Positions 1-8,300 of a stretch of DNA of 64,000 nt are shown one piece after another. The notes beneath the pieces were generated by a model. That model was not told the origin of the DNA, ran no database searches, and was given only the letters and a program-made list of their open reading frames with translations. The position numbers and the translations under genes were made by a program. Each line of letters starts with the position of its first letter. Position 1 is the stretch's first letter. Source of the stretch: Streptomyces lucensis JCM 4490 (GTDB lineage: Bacteria > Actinomycetota > Actinomycetes > Streptomycetales > Streptomycetaceae). The stretch is taken from positions 768,666-832,665 of the forward strand of contig NZ_BMUE01000002.1 of the NCBI RefSeq assembly GCF_014650035.1, written 5' to 3'.

Positions 1-1787
1 ACGCGGACGACCGCCAGGCCGGAGCCCGTCGGGTTGTCCGTGACGTCGTGGAAGACGCCCTTCTTGCCGTACTTCGCGTAGATCGACGGGTTGGCGAAGC
101 CGATCGCCTTGCCGCCGCGCGCCTCCTGGGCCAGGGCCTGGACCGCCGCGATCACCGGAGCGGCCAGCGAGGTGCCGCCGATGCGGTACTCGCTGTACTT
201 CTCCGAGCCGTCGGGGAAGGTCTGGGTCTGGCCGACGAGGAAGCCGGTGTTCGGGTCGGCGATGGCCGCGATGTCCGGGACGACGCGGTTGCCGGCGGCG
301 TTGTTGGCCGTGGCGAGCGCCTTTGGGACGACGTTCTTCTGGTAGTACGGCTGCGGCACGGTCTTGCTGGTGCCGCCGCCCGCGCCCGAGGTGTACGCGC
401 CCGGGAAGCCAGTCCAGCTCTTGCCGTCGGCCGACAGGCTCGCCTTCTCGGTGCCCCAGCCGGTCTCCCACTGGTACTTGTCACCCTTGCCGACGGCCAG
501 CGAGGTGCCGCCGACCGCGGTCACCCACGCCGAGTTGGCCGGGGTGTCGACCTGCTTCACACCGGTGTTGGCGACCTCGTCGCCGTTGTCGCCGGAGGAG
601 AAGTAGAAGCCGATGCCCTGGACCGCGCCCAGCTGGAAGACCTGGTCGTAGGCGGCCGCGAGGTCCGGCGTCTGGTTGGCCTCGATGTCGCCCCAGGAGT
701 TGGAGACGATGTCGGCCAGGTGGTTGTCGACGATCTTGCTGAGCGAGTCCAGCAGGTCGTCGTCGTAGCAGGACGCGGCGCCCACGTAGGTGACGTCGGC
801 GGCCGGCGCGACCGCGTGCACGGCCTGGACGTCGAGGGTCTCCTCGCCGTACCAGCCGGCCGCGCCGCACTCCTCGGTCTTCGTGTAGTTCTTCGGCAGC
901 ACCTGGTGCAGCTGGCCGGTCTTCCAGGCCGCGTCACCGTGCTTCAGCGCGTAGTTGGCCGCGTCGTAGGCGATCGTCGGCGAGGCGTACGCGTCCGTGA
1001 TGGCGATGCGGACGTGCTTGCCGGTGTACGTGCCGGCGCCGTAGGCGGCGCGCAGCTGCTTGCCGGTGTAACCCTTGATCGCGTACGGGACCTTCTGGCC
1101 GTACGCGTCCGGCAGCGTGCTCGCGATCTTGGAGCCGTAGTACGAGGAGAACGGCCCGGAGTTCTTGAACACGGCGTCCGGCGGCGGCAGCTGGTCGTCG
1201 TGGGTCGACTTGTGCGGCGCGGTGTCCAGGCCGGTGACGGTCAGGACGGCGCCCTTCAGGGCGGCCGGCACGGTCGCGGCCTTCGCCGGGGCGCGGTACG
1301 TCTTGGATCCCTTGGCGAAGTTGTGCAGCTGGGTGCCGAAGGCCTTCTCGGCGGCGGACACGTCACCGGAGACGGTGACGTAGTGCGCGGTGACCCCGGT
1401 GACCGTCAGACCGGCCGACTTCAGCCAGGACTTGACGGCGGCCACCTGGGCCTTGGTGGCCCCGAAGCGGGCCTGCGCCTTCTTGGCGCTCAGGAACTTG
1501 CCGTAGAGCGGCGAGCTGGGGTCGGACACGGCCCTGGCGTAGGCGGCGAGTCCGGCCTGGTCCCGGCCGGCGAGGTAGACCCGGGCCTTGACCTGGGCGC
1601 TGTTCGCGGTGGCGCCCTTGTCCGCCTTGGCCGTGGCCCACGTGGGCTGGGTGCCCTTGAGGGTGGTGCGGGCCGGCGAGTCCGCGGCGTGCGCCGCGGG
1701 TATGCCGAGCGCCAGCGCACCGGCGATCATGGGCAGTGTCGCTGCCATGCTCACGCCGGCGCGCACCGTGGCGCGATTGGATCTCAT
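1..1787 (-). CDS. Secreted S53 (sedolisin/kumamolisin-type) serine peptidase, C-terminus cut by window edge
   Basis: A pro-enzyme of an exported acid-type serine peptidase that would degrade proteins outside the cell. The ATG at 1787 follows an AGGGGG ribosome site and starts a Sec signal peptide ending in a PAAHAADS-like cleavage region. Residues about 35-180 look like the inhibitory S53 pro-domain (LYGKFLSAKKAQARFG). The catalytic part shows GEETLDVQAVHAVAP, which carries the Glu and Asp of the S53 triad, an SNSWGD oxyanion Asp, and the nucleophile motif GGTSLAAPV. The frame is open to base 1, so about 595 codons are present and the last residues, probably including the calcium site, are missing. 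The family call is firm; the substrate is unknown. Confidence 0.93.
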   Translation of the reverse strand, partial: MRSNRATVRAGVSMAATLPMIAGALALGIPAAHAADSPARTTLKGTQPTWATAKADKGATANSAQVKARVYLAGRDQAGLAAYARAVSDPSSPLYGKFLSAKKAQARFGATKAQVAAVKSWLKSAGLTVTGVTAHYVTVSGDVSAAEKAFGTQLHNFAKGSKTYRAPAKAATVPAALKGAVLTVTGLDTAPHKSTHDDQLPPPDAVFKNSGPFSSYYGSKIASTLPDAYGQKVPYAIKGYTGKQLRAAYGAGTYTGKHVRIAITDAYASPTIAYDAANYALKHGDAAWKTGQLHQVLPKNYTKTEECGAAGWYGEETLDVQAVHAVAPAADVTYVGAASCYDDDLLDSLSKIVDNHLADIVSNSWGDIEANQTPDLAAAYDQVFQLGAVQGIGFYFSSGDNGDEVANTGVKQVDTPANSAWVTAVGGTSLAVGKGDKYQWETGWGTEKASLSADGKSWTGFPGAYTSGAGGGTSKTVPQPYYQKNVVPKALATANNAAGNRVVPDIAAIADPNTGFLVGQTQTFPDGSEKYSEYRIGGTSLAAPVIAAVQALAQEARGGKAIGFANPSIYAKYGKKGVFHDVTDNPTGSGLAVVR

Positions 1788-2021
1788 AGAACCCCCTGCG
1801 ATGCGGTTCGCATGCACGTAGTGGCTGGTACGTCGCGATCCCGCGCGCCGGCCCGCGGCGGCGTCGGCCGGCGGATGGATCACACGACGCAGGCCACTCT
1901 TGCGATGAACCGTTCATGCCAGGGGAACGTGAGGGTCAAGAGAAGCTCAAGTGCCCGTCATGTGGGGCGAATTGCGCCTTTCGTTCCTCACGGTTGGGTA
2001 ACGGAACGACTGGTCCGCTGT

Positions 2022-2657
2022 TCAGGAGGGCGGCTGCGCTCCACGCGCCTTCAGCATCCCGGCCATCAGCTCGATCTCGGACTTCTGCGCTTCGACCATG
2101 CCCTGGGCCAGCCGCTTCTCCACGCCGACGGTGCACTTGGCCACGCAGCCCCCGGCCATGTGGACACCGCCCTTGTGGTGGGCCGTCATCAGCTGCAGGT
2201 AGAGGATCTCCGCCTGCTTCCCGCTGAGCGACTGGAGCTTCTTCAGCTCGGTGTTGGTCGCCATGCCCGGCATCAACGCGCCGTCTTTGCCGGAGGCCAT
2301 GTCACCCATGCCCATCCACGTCATCGGCGGGTCGGCCGACACCTTAGGCAGCCCCCACAGGTCCAGCCAGCCCAGCAGCATGCCGCGCTGGTTGGCCTGT
2401 GTCTGCGCGATGTCGTAGGCGAGCCGCCGCACCTCCTCGTTCTTCGTGCGGTCGCGCACGATGTACGACATCTCGACGGCCTGCTGGTGGTGCACGGCCA
2501 TGTCCCGGGCGAACCCGGCGTCCGCCGAGTCCGCGCTCGGCGTCTTCGGACCCGATCCGCCGCCGTTGTCCTCGGCGACCGCGTAGGTGATCGCGCCGGC
2601 GGCGACGAGGACCGCCGCCGCCGGACCCGCGATCCAGCCGATGTGCCGCCGGCTCAC
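2022..2657 (-). CDS. DUF305 exported/membrane-anchored protein
   Basis: A 211-residue protein with one N-terminal hydrophobic segment (GWIAGPAAAVLVAAGAITYA) and a DUF305 domain behind it. The typical His/Met-rich helices are visible: ARDMAVHHQQAVEMS near the start and LMTAHHKGGVHMA further on. DUF305 is a ferritin-like four-helix family often found with metal, especially copper, handling; its function is unproven. The GTG start at 2657 overlaps the stop of the upstream DUF3105 gene as GTGA, so the two are translationally coupled. A longer upstream reading is possible in frame but would lie inside the neighbour gene. A role in metal binding at the cell surface is inference. Confidence 0.9.
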   Translation of the reverse strand: MSRRHIGWIAGPAAAVLVAAGAITYAVAEDNGGGSGPKTPSADSADAGFARDMAVHHQQAVEMSYIVRDRTKNEEVRRLAYDIAQTQANQRGMLLGWLDLWGLPKVSADPPMTWMGMGDMASGKDGALMPGMATNTELKKLQSLSGKQAEILYLQLMTAHHKGGVHMAGGCVAKCTVGVEKRLAQGMVEAQKSEIELMAGMLKARGAQPPS

Positions 2658-3331
2658 TTCATGACCCCGCCGGTGCAGGAGGCACCCGGCTCGGGCGTCT
2701 GCTGCCCCTGCACGTAGGTGGCGAAGAACTTGTTCACCTCGGGGTCCTTCGCGCTCTTCACGGCCACCTGGTGGCCCCACGCCGACAGGATCAGCGGCGC
2801 TTCCTGGTTCTCGTACGGGCTCATCAGCGAGTACGGCGTCTTCTTCACCTTGGCCGCGAGCGCGTCGACGTCCGCCTTCCGCGCCTTGGCGGTGTACGTC
2901 ACCCAGACCGCGCCGTGCTCCAGGGCGTGCACGGCGTTCTCGTCCGGCACCGCCTTGGTGTAGACGTCGCCGTTGCAGTTGAGCCACACCGGGTTGTGGT
3001 TGCCGCCGACCGGCGGGTGCATCGGGTACGACACCTTGCTGGTGACGTGGGTGCGCGCCAGCTTGCCGGACCAGGTCTTCACCCCGTCCTTGCCGGTGGT
3101 GAAGTGCCCCGAGTCCCCGGAGTTCTTGGCGTCGCCGCTCGGCGTCGAGTCGTTGTCGCGGGACTGCTTGTTCACGAGGACCACACCGCCGACGACGAGA
3201 CCGGCGACGACCACCGCGCTGGCGGCGATGGTGAGCACCCGGCCGCGGCGCTCACGGGCACGCTCGGCGCGCCGCATCTCCTCGATGCGCGCCTTGCGCG
3301 CCGCGCTGCTGCTGTTCTTGGCGGAACCCAT
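2654..3331 (-). CDS. DUF3105 membrane-anchored protein
   Basis: A 225-residue protein with a basic, alanine/arginine-rich cytoplasmic N-terminus, one transmembrane helix at about residues 33-53, and an extracytoplasmic DUF3105 domain. Family features seen are YPMHPPVGGNHNPVWLNCNG and HALEHGAVWVTY, both with conserved His and Trp residues. The molecular function of DUF3105 is not known. It is the first gene of a two-gene operon with the DUF305 gene (4-base GTGA overlap). That pairing is common in Streptomyces and points to one surface process, possibly metal related. The ATG at 3331 follows an AAGGAC-like site. Confidence 0.9.
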   Translation of the reverse strand: MGSAKNSSSAARKARIEEMRRAERARERRGRVLTIAASAVVVAGLVVGGVVLVNKQSRDNDSTPSGDAKNSGDSGHFTTGKDGVKTWSGKLARTHVTSKVSYPMHPPVGGNHNPVWLNCNGDVYTKAVPDENAVHALEHGAVWVTYTAKARKADVDALAAKVKKTPYSLMSPYENQEAPLILSAWGHQVAVKSAKDPEVNKFFATYVQGQQTPEPGASCTGGVMK

Positions 3332-3504
3332 GAGGCGTGTCCTTCTGGGGAAAAGAGACGGACTGGAGGGAGTGTGGCTTGCTGATCGTAATGCGGAAGG
3401 GGGGTCGTTCCGTAGGGAGGGCGCGTAAAAGGCGCCCGCGCGGACGCGCGGCGCGAGGCGGCCGGGGCGGTGGCGGGGGTGGGCGCAGGCCGCCGGCCGG
3501 GAGA

Positions 3505-3527
3505 AATTTGAACCGCCGATTCGTATT
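3505..3527 (+). promoter_or_regulatory. Possible NsrR autoregulatory operator
   Basis: A 23-base imperfect inverted repeat of 11-1-11 layout lies 15 bases before nsrR. The left arm AATTTGAACCG and the complement of the right arm AATACGAATCG agree at 8 of 11 positions. Its layout matches the much better operator in front of hmp at 5355-5377. Autoregulation is inference. Confidence 0.45.
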
Positions 3528-3542
3528 ACCTACCCTCGTGAT

Positions 3543-3998
3543 ATGCGGTTGCTGCGCTCCACCGATCTCGCCCTGCGTGTCCTGATGCGGCTCACCGTCG
3601 CCGGCGAGACCAACCCCACGACCCGGCAGGTCGCGGGGGACATGGACGTGCCCTACACCCACGCCGCCAAGGTCGTCGCCGAACTCCAGCACATGGGCCT
3701 GGTCGACGCCCGCCGGGGCAGGGGCGGCGGACTGAGCCTGACCGAGAAGGGGCGCACGGCGTCGGTGGGATCCGTGGTGCGCGCCTTCGAGGGCGACGGG
3801 GACGTCGTCGACTGCGAGGGCGCCGGCCAGGGAGCCACGCCCTGCCCGCTCAGCTCCGGCTGCCGCCTGCGGGGCGCGCTGCGCCGGGCCCAGGAGGCGT
3901 TCTACGCGGCGCTGGACCCGGTGACGGTGCAGGACATCGTCGTGGACCCGACCGCTCCGCTGCTGCTGGGGATCGGCAGGGCGCCGCAGCCGCGGTAG
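3543..3998 (+). CDS. nsrR: NsrR-type Rrf2 family nitric-oxide-sensing repressor
   Basis: A 151-residue Rrf2 winged-helix regulator. NsrR holds a [4Fe-4S] cluster through three cysteines and Asp8, and NO damage to it releases repression of flavohemoglobin. Here the helix-turn-helix is at about residues 25-65, Asp8 is present (MRLLRSTD), and the cysteines are C91, C101 and C107. The gap between the first two is nine residues, longer than the five I recall for the studied S. coelicolor protein, so the cluster loop is extended. The convergent neighbour is hmp, its expected target. The ribosome site before the ATG at 3543 is weak. The NsrR call rests on Asp8, three Cys and context; another Fe-S Rrf2 sensor is the alternative. 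Confidence 0.88.
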   Translation: MRLLRSTDLALRVLMRLTVAGETNPTTRQVAGDMDVPYTHAAKVVAELQHMGLVDARRGRGGGLSLTEKGRTASVGSVVRAFEGDGDVVDCEGAGQGATPCPLSSGCRLRGALRRAQEAFYAALDPVTVQDIVVDPTAPLLLGIGRAPQPR

Positions 3999-4025
3999 GG
4001 CGGAGGACACACCCGGTGACGCGTG

Positions 4026-4069
4026 AGGGGCGCCCCGCCGGACCCGGTGAGGTCCGGCGGGGCGCCCCT
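4026..4069. terminator. Bidirectional terminator between nsrR and hmp
   Basis: A perfect 19-base-pair G+C-rich stem (arms 4026-4044 and 4051-4069) with a six-base loop CGGTGA. It sits between the 3' ends of two convergent genes and can serve both strands. Confidence 0.85.
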
Positions 4070-4100
4070 TCGCGCGCCGGCTGCCGTCAGGCGTCCGGTG

Positions 4101-5288
4101 TCAGGCGGCCTGGGCGAGCCAGAGGTCCGGGCCGAACACCTCGTAGTGGATGTCGGCGGGGGCCACGCCCTTCTCGATCAGCTGGGCGCGCACCGCGCGC
4201 ATGAAGGGCAGCGGGCCGCACAGGTAGGCGTGCGTGCCGGCCGGTACGTCGACGTCCGCGAGGTCGGCCAGGCCGGGCCGGCCGGCGCCCTCGGCGTCCT
4301 GCTCGTAGAAGAAGACCGGCTTCCCGTCGGGCAGCTTGGCCGTGTACGCCTCGTGGTCGGAGCGCAGCGCGTGCGCGGCGGGGGAGCGGTCGGCGTGCAC
4401 GACGGTCACCGGCGCGCTGTGGCCGGTGAGGGCCAGCTGCTCCAGCATGGCGATCATCGGGGTGACGCCGATGCCCGCGGAGGCGAGCAGCAGCGGCGCC
4501 TCGGTGTCCTCCAGGACGAGGTCGCCGTAGGGGGCGGACAGCTGCAGCACGTCACCCTCGCGCACGTGGGCGTGCAGGTGGTTGGAGACCTCGCCGTCGG
4601 GCGCGGCGCCGTCGCCGGCCACCCGCTTGACGGCGAACTGCCGCTCCGGGGAGCCGGGGGCCGCGGTCAGGCTGTACTGGCGGATCTGCCGGGCGCCGTC
4701 CGCGAGCGTGACGCCGACCGAGACGTACTGGCCGGCGCGGTAGCCGGGCACCGGGCCGCCGTCCACGGGGCGCAGCCGGAAGCTCGCGACGTCGGCGGTC
4801 TCGTCGATCCGCTCGACGACCTCCCACTCGCGCCAGCCGGCCTGCTCGCTCTCCTGGTACAGCCGCTTCTCGATGGCGATCAGGGCGTTGGCCATCAGCC
4901 AGTAGACGTCGGTCCAGGCGGCGGCGACCTCGGGGGTGACCGCCTCGCCCAGGATCTCGGCTATGGCGGCGAACAGGTGCTCGTGGACGATCGGGTACTG
5001 CTCCGGCGTGATGCCGAGGGAGGCGTGCTTGTGGGCGATGCGCTCCAGCATCGCGTCGGGCCGCTGCTCGGGGTTGTTCACCAGGTACGTGGCGAAGGCG
5101 GCGATGGAGCCGGCCAGGGCCTGCTTCTGGATGCCGGCGGCCTGGTTGCCGCGGTTGAACAGATCACGGAGCAGCTCGGGGTGGGCCTCGAACAGCCGGG
5201 CGTAGAAGCGCTCGGTGATCTCGCCGATGGCCGCGCCGACGGCGGGCAGGGTGGCGCGGACGGTGGCTGCTGACTGCTCGGACAGCAT
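4101..5288 (-). CDS. hmp: Flavohemoglobin, nitric oxide dioxygenase
   Basis: A 395-residue cytosolic enzyme that oxidises NO to nitrate with O2, FAD and NAD(P)H. The globin domain (1-140) has distal Tyr29 (RFYARLF) and proximal His88 (IAHKHASLGI). The reductase domain follows with the FAD motif RQYSLTA and the nucleotide motifs GIGVTPMIAML and CGPLPFM; the length equals the family norm. The ATG at 5288 is preferred because GAGGAG precedes it; a start at 5363 would add 25 residues unlike the family and would lie inside the operator. The gene faces nsrR, and a near-perfect NsrR-type palindrome lies 67-89 bases upstream, so NO-induced derepression is the likely control. Confidence 0.96.
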   Translation of the reverse strand: MLSEQSAATVRATLPAVGAAIGEITERFYARLFEAHPELLRDLFNRGNQAAGIQKQALAGSIAAFATYLVNNPEQRPDAMLERIAHKHASLGITPEQYPIVHEHLFAAIAEILGEAVTPEVAAAWTDVYWLMANALIAIEKRLYQESEQAGWREWEVVERIDETADVASFRLRPVDGGPVPGYRAGQYVSVGVTLADGARQIRQYSLTAAPGSPERQFAVKRVAGDGAAPDGEVSNHLHAHVREGDVLQLSAPYGDLVLEDTEAPLLLASAGIGVTPMIAMLEQLALTGHSAPVTVVHADRSPAAHALRSDHEAYTAKLPDGKPVFFYEQDAEGAGRPGLADLADVDVPAGTHAYLCGPLPFMRAVRAQLIEKGVAPADIHYEVFGPDLWLAQAA

Positions 5289-5354
5289 CAGGACTCCTCG
5301 ATGGCTCGATCGCTGCGACTCGCTCGATCGCTCGGCTGATCGAAACGGTAGAGA

Positions 5355-5377
5355 AACTTGCATCTGAGATGCAAATT
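5355..5377 (-). promoter_or_regulatory. NsrR operator upstream of hmp
   Basis: A 23-base 11-1-11 inverted repeat: AA, one mismatched base, then TTGCATCT-G-AGATGCAA, one mismatched base, then TT. The eight-base inner arms (5358-5365 and 5367-5374) are perfect. The form strongly resembles known NsrR boxes (arms containing GATGCATTT-like sequence). The remaining bases 5378-5624 hold the glnA2 promoter and leader; I see no other structure there. Confidence 0.82.
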
Positions 5378-5624
5378 AAAACGGCGTGGTCTCGGTCACG
5401 CCCGAAGCGGACCGGCCATTACGGATGTCGCGCCGAGCAGGCAAGATGGGCCACAGAGCGGTACACCTGCCGTATGTGAGGCGTTCAGGTCGAGGACGCC
5501 CGGGCGATCAAGGTCCGCAACGCGCGTGAAACGGTGTTGTGGTGTGATGCTCAGGTGCCCGACCGCCTGTCCCCGCGCCACGGGAACACGGGCGGCCTGA
5601 CCAGCAAGGATGGGGAAGCGGAAG

Positions 5625-6986
5625 ATGGACAAGCAGCAGGAGTTCGTGCTCCGGACGTTGGAGGAGCGCGACATCCGGTTCGTACGCCTGTGGTTCACGG
5701 ACGTGCTGGGCTTCCTCAAGTCCGTCGCCGTGGCCCCCGCCGAGCTGGAGCAGGCCTTCGACGAGGGCATCGGCTTCGACGGCTCCGCCATCGAGGGCTT
5801 CGCCCGGGTCTACGAGTCCGACATGATCGCCAAGCCTGACCCCTCCACCTTCCAGGTCCTGCCGTGGCGCGCCGAGGCCCCCGGCACCGCCCGCATGTTC
5901 TGCGACATCCTGATGCCCGACGGCTCCCCGTCCTTCGCCGACCCGCGCTACGTCCTCAAGCGCGCCCTGGCCAAGACCTCCGACCTCGGCTTCACCTTCT
6001 ACACCCACCCCGAGATCGAGTTCTTCCTGCTGAAGAACAAGCCCGTCGACGGCTCCCGCCCCACCCCGGCCGACAACTCGGGCTACTTCGACCACACCCC
6101 GCAGAACGTGGGCATGGACTTCCGCCGCCAGGCGATCACCATGCTGGAGTCGATGGGCATCTCGGTGGAGTTCTCCCACCACGAGGGCGCCCCCGGCCAG
6201 CAGGAGATCGACCTGCGCTACGCCGACGCGCTGTCCACGGCGGACAACATCATGACGTTCCGCCTGGTCATGAAGCAGGTCGCGCTGGAGCAGGGCGTGC
6301 AGGCGACCTTCATGCCGAAGCCGTTCTCGGAGTTCCCCGGCTCCGGCATGCACACCCACCTGTCCCTCTTCGAGGGCGACCGCAACGCGTTCTACGAGTC
6401 CGGCGCCGAGTACCAGCTCTCCAAGGTCGGCCGCTCCTTCATCGCCGGCCTGCTGCGGCACGCCGCGGAGATCTCCGCGGTCACCAACCAGTGGGTCAAC
6501 TCCTACAAGCGCATCTGGGGCGGCTCGGAGCGCACGGCGGGCGCCGGCGGCGAGGCCCCCTCCTACATCTGCTGGGGCCACAACAACCGCTCGGCCCTGG
6601 TCCGCGTGCCCATGTACAAGCCCGGCAAGACCGGGTCCGCCCGCGTGGAGGTCCGCTCCATCGACTCCGGCGCGAACCCGTACCTCACCTACGCCGTCCT
6701 CCTGGCCGCCGGCCTCAAGGGCATCGAGGAGGGCTACGAGCTCCCGCCCGGCGCCGAGGACGACGTCTGGGCCCTCTCCAACGCCGAGCGCCGCGCGATG
6801 GGCATCGAGCCCCTCCCGCAGAACCTCGGCGAGGCCCTCACCCTGATGGAGAACAGCGACCTGGTCGCGGAGACCCTCGGCGAGCACGTCTTCGACTTCT
6901 TCCTCCGCAACAAGAAGCAGGAGTGGGAGGAGTACCGCTCCGAGGTGACGGCGTTCGAGCTGCGCAAGAACCTGCCGGTGTTGTAG
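5625..6986 (+). CDS. glnA2: GlnA2-type glutamine-synthetase-like gamma-glutamylpolyamine synthetase
   Basis: A 453-residue member of the glutamine synthetase superfamily. It closely matches my memory of S. coelicolor GlnA2, reported to ligate glutamate to polyamines rather than ammonium and so to begin polyamine use. Seen are the N-terminal beta-grasp domain with GFDGSAIEGF, metal/ATP residues in EIEFFLL and HHEGAPGQQEIDLRYADA, and SGMHTHLS with GANPYLTYA. The NLYDLP adenylylation site of true bacterial GSI is absent, so neighbouring GlnE should not modify it. The ATG at 5625 is preferred: GGGGAAG lies six bases before it and the length fits. An ATG at 5610 would add five residues. Confidence 0.9.
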   Translation: MDKQQEFVLRTLEERDIRFVRLWFTDVLGFLKSVAVAPAELEQAFDEGIGFDGSAIEGFARVYESDMIAKPDPSTFQVLPWRAEAPGTARMFCDILMPDGSPSFADPRYVLKRALAKTSDLGFTFYTHPEIEFFLLKNKPVDGSRPTPADNSGYFDHTPQNVGMDFRRQAITMLESMGISVEFSHHEGAPGQQEIDLRYADALSTADNIMTFRLVMKQVALEQGVQATFMPKPFSEFPGSGMHTHLSLFEGDRNAFYESGAEYQLSKVGRSFIAGLLRHAAEISAVTNQWVNSYKRIWGGSERTAGAGGEAPSYICWGHNNRSALVRVPMYKPGKTGSARVEVRSIDSGANPYLTYAVLLAAGLKGIEEGYELPPGAEDDVWALSNAERRAMGIEPLPQNLGEALTLMENSDLVAETLGEHVFDFFLRNKKQEWEEYRSEVTAFELRKNLPVL

Positions 6987-7020
6987 GGCGGGTCGAGACG
7001 TTCTCTGCTGAATGCAATGA

Positions 7021-7053
7021 GTGGGGCCGACGGTCACGGACCGCCGGCCCCAC
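7021..7053. terminator. Terminator downstream of glnA2
   Basis: The stem GTGGGGCCG/CGGCCCCAC continues, after one A-C mismatch, as CGGT/ACCG with loop CACGG. It lies 35 bases after the glnA2 stop. Confidence 0.75.
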
Positions 7054-7121
7054 CGCGTCTCACGAGCCTTATGCCGTCTACGGGCCGGCGGAACGGATGC
7101 TCGTCGCGTCGACGGGCGGGG

Positions 7122-7676
7122 TCACCGGAGCACCGTGAAGAACGCCAGCCCCTGCCGGTCCGAGTCCTGTGCCTGTCCGCTGGCCGCGACGATCGCGAGT
7201 TGCCGTATGCCGACTCGGCTGATCCAGTCATCCTGCGGGATGCGAATCTCGCCGGCGAACGACCCGTCGTCTGCCGCGCGAAACTGACCGAGCTGCGGGC
7301 TCACAGGGTCCTGGCATATGACTTGTACGGCGTTCCCCGGCTCGAAGCCGGTACCGGAAATGTGCACTTGCGTCCCCGGGGGGCCAGAGCTTGGACCAAT
7401 GGTGATCTCCGTGCGCGCGGGGACCGCGTCCGGCGTACCTCCGTCGTCGGTCACGCGCATGACGAGCCACGCGACGGAAAGGATCGCGACAATGGCGAGC
7501 CCGGCGAGCATCACCAGAGGGAACGGGCCCATCTGCTTGGAGATCAGTTTGGTGCGCGATCTGTTCACGGTCATGTCACCGCGCGACGCGTACGCTCTGC
7601 CGTGACCGTGCGCCGAGGTGTACATCTCGGCTTGATCGGGCTCCTCCCGAGGAGACGAGGGCGGTACGTGGGTCAT
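7122..7676 (-). CDS. Single-pass membrane protein with N-terminal amyloid-like motif and C-terminal Ig-like domain
   Basis: A 184-residue protein of unknown function. Residues 24-38 carry GHGRAYASRGDMTVN, which matches 10 of 15 positions of a motif at the C-terminus of the upstream protein. A transmembrane helix follows at about 52-73. The outside part has an IPT/TIG-like beta-sandwich opening (SGPPGTQVHISGTGFEPGN). The ATG at 7676 overlaps the upstream stop as ATGA, so the pair is co-translated. Short G-x-Y-x-x-x-x-D-x-x-N motifs shared by neighbouring genes resemble bacterial amyloid signalling motifs linked to NLR-type proteins. Signal passing through this motif is inference; the family is otherwise unrecognised. 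Confidence 0.78.
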   Translation of the reverse strand: MTHVPPSSPREEPDQAEMYTSAHGHGRAYASRGDMTVNRSRTKLISKQMGPFPLVMLAGLAIVAILSVAWLVMRVTDDGGTPDAVPARTEITIGPSSGPPGTQVHISGTGFEPGNAVQVICQDPVSPQLGQFRAADDGSFAGEIRIPQDDWISRVGIRQLAIVAASGQAQDSDRQGLAFFTVLR

Positions 7677-8095
7677 GACGGGCCCTCGTTGATCGTCATG
7701 TCACGGGCCGACATGTACGCCCTGCCTCGACCGGAAACCCGGGCGTTCATCCTGATGCTGGTGACCCGGGCGACCTCGGCCGCCGGCAGCAGTGGTGTCA
7801 GTTCCTGGTCGAGGACGCGCTGCAACTCGGCGCGCAGTGAAGGGTCCGTCGAAAGCAGCCGACGAAGTTTTCGCTGCCAGTCGCCGATCAGTTCCTCTTC
7901 CACCGAAGAGTCCCCGACCGACCGCGCCTCGATCACCTGGGTACGCCCGTGCGCCAACTCCGCGATCACAGCCGGGACCTCTTCGGGATGACGCTGCTGC
8001 CAGAACCCCACTACTGCCTGGCGCGCTTGCTCCCAGGCCTGCGTAGCCATGGTTCCCACCACCGCGGACGCCGCGGCAAGCGTCAAAGCGTCCAT
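7673..8095 (-). CDS. Small helical protein with C-terminal amyloid-like motif
   Basis: A 140-residue protein of a type I recall as widespread in Streptomyces but without known function. It starts with an alanine-rich hydrophobic helix (residues 3-20), followed by charged helices (about 40-110), and ends with GRGRAYMSARDMTIN at 122-136, four residues before the stop. Relatives I recall end in GRVYQAGRDQ-like motifs, which look like amyloid signalling sequences. The next gene starts on its stop codon (ATGA) and carries the partner motif near its N-terminus. I infer a two-part signalling pair; the hydrophobic helix could be an effector or membrane-contact segment. ATG start at 8095. Confidence 0.75.
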   Translation of the reverse strand: MDALTLAAASAVVGTMATQAWEQARQAVVGFWQQRHPEEVPAVIAELAHGRTQVIEARSVGDSSVEEELIGDWQRKLRRLLSTDPSLRAELQRVLDQELTPLLPAAEVARVTSIRMNARVSGRGRAYMSARDMTINEGPS

Positions 8096-8300
8096 GCCCG
8101 TTCCCCCATCGCACCCCGACCCGGAACTTCAGGGTAGCCGGAGAGTGACGGTCCGTGTACGCATCTGTGCGAAGGTACTGACTGATTGAGCGATGTTGAG
8201 ATGGTTCGCCTGACAGCGGCCCGCTTTTGTCGTATTTCCGCGTCAGCCTGGCTGCTGAGCCGGCTCGCCGGATGTCATGGCTCGCAGCCTGTGATGGTCG

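Noticed and set aside
48..2717. Open frame of 889 codons on the plus strand
   Set aside because: It is antisense to the S53 protease and DUF305 genes, Arg/Val/Gly-rich with no motif; a typical high-G+C shadow.
5625..6986. GlnA2 as the GlnE-regulated GSI
   Set aside because: The NLYDLP adenylylation motif of GSI is missing, and the sequence matches the polyamine-ligating type.
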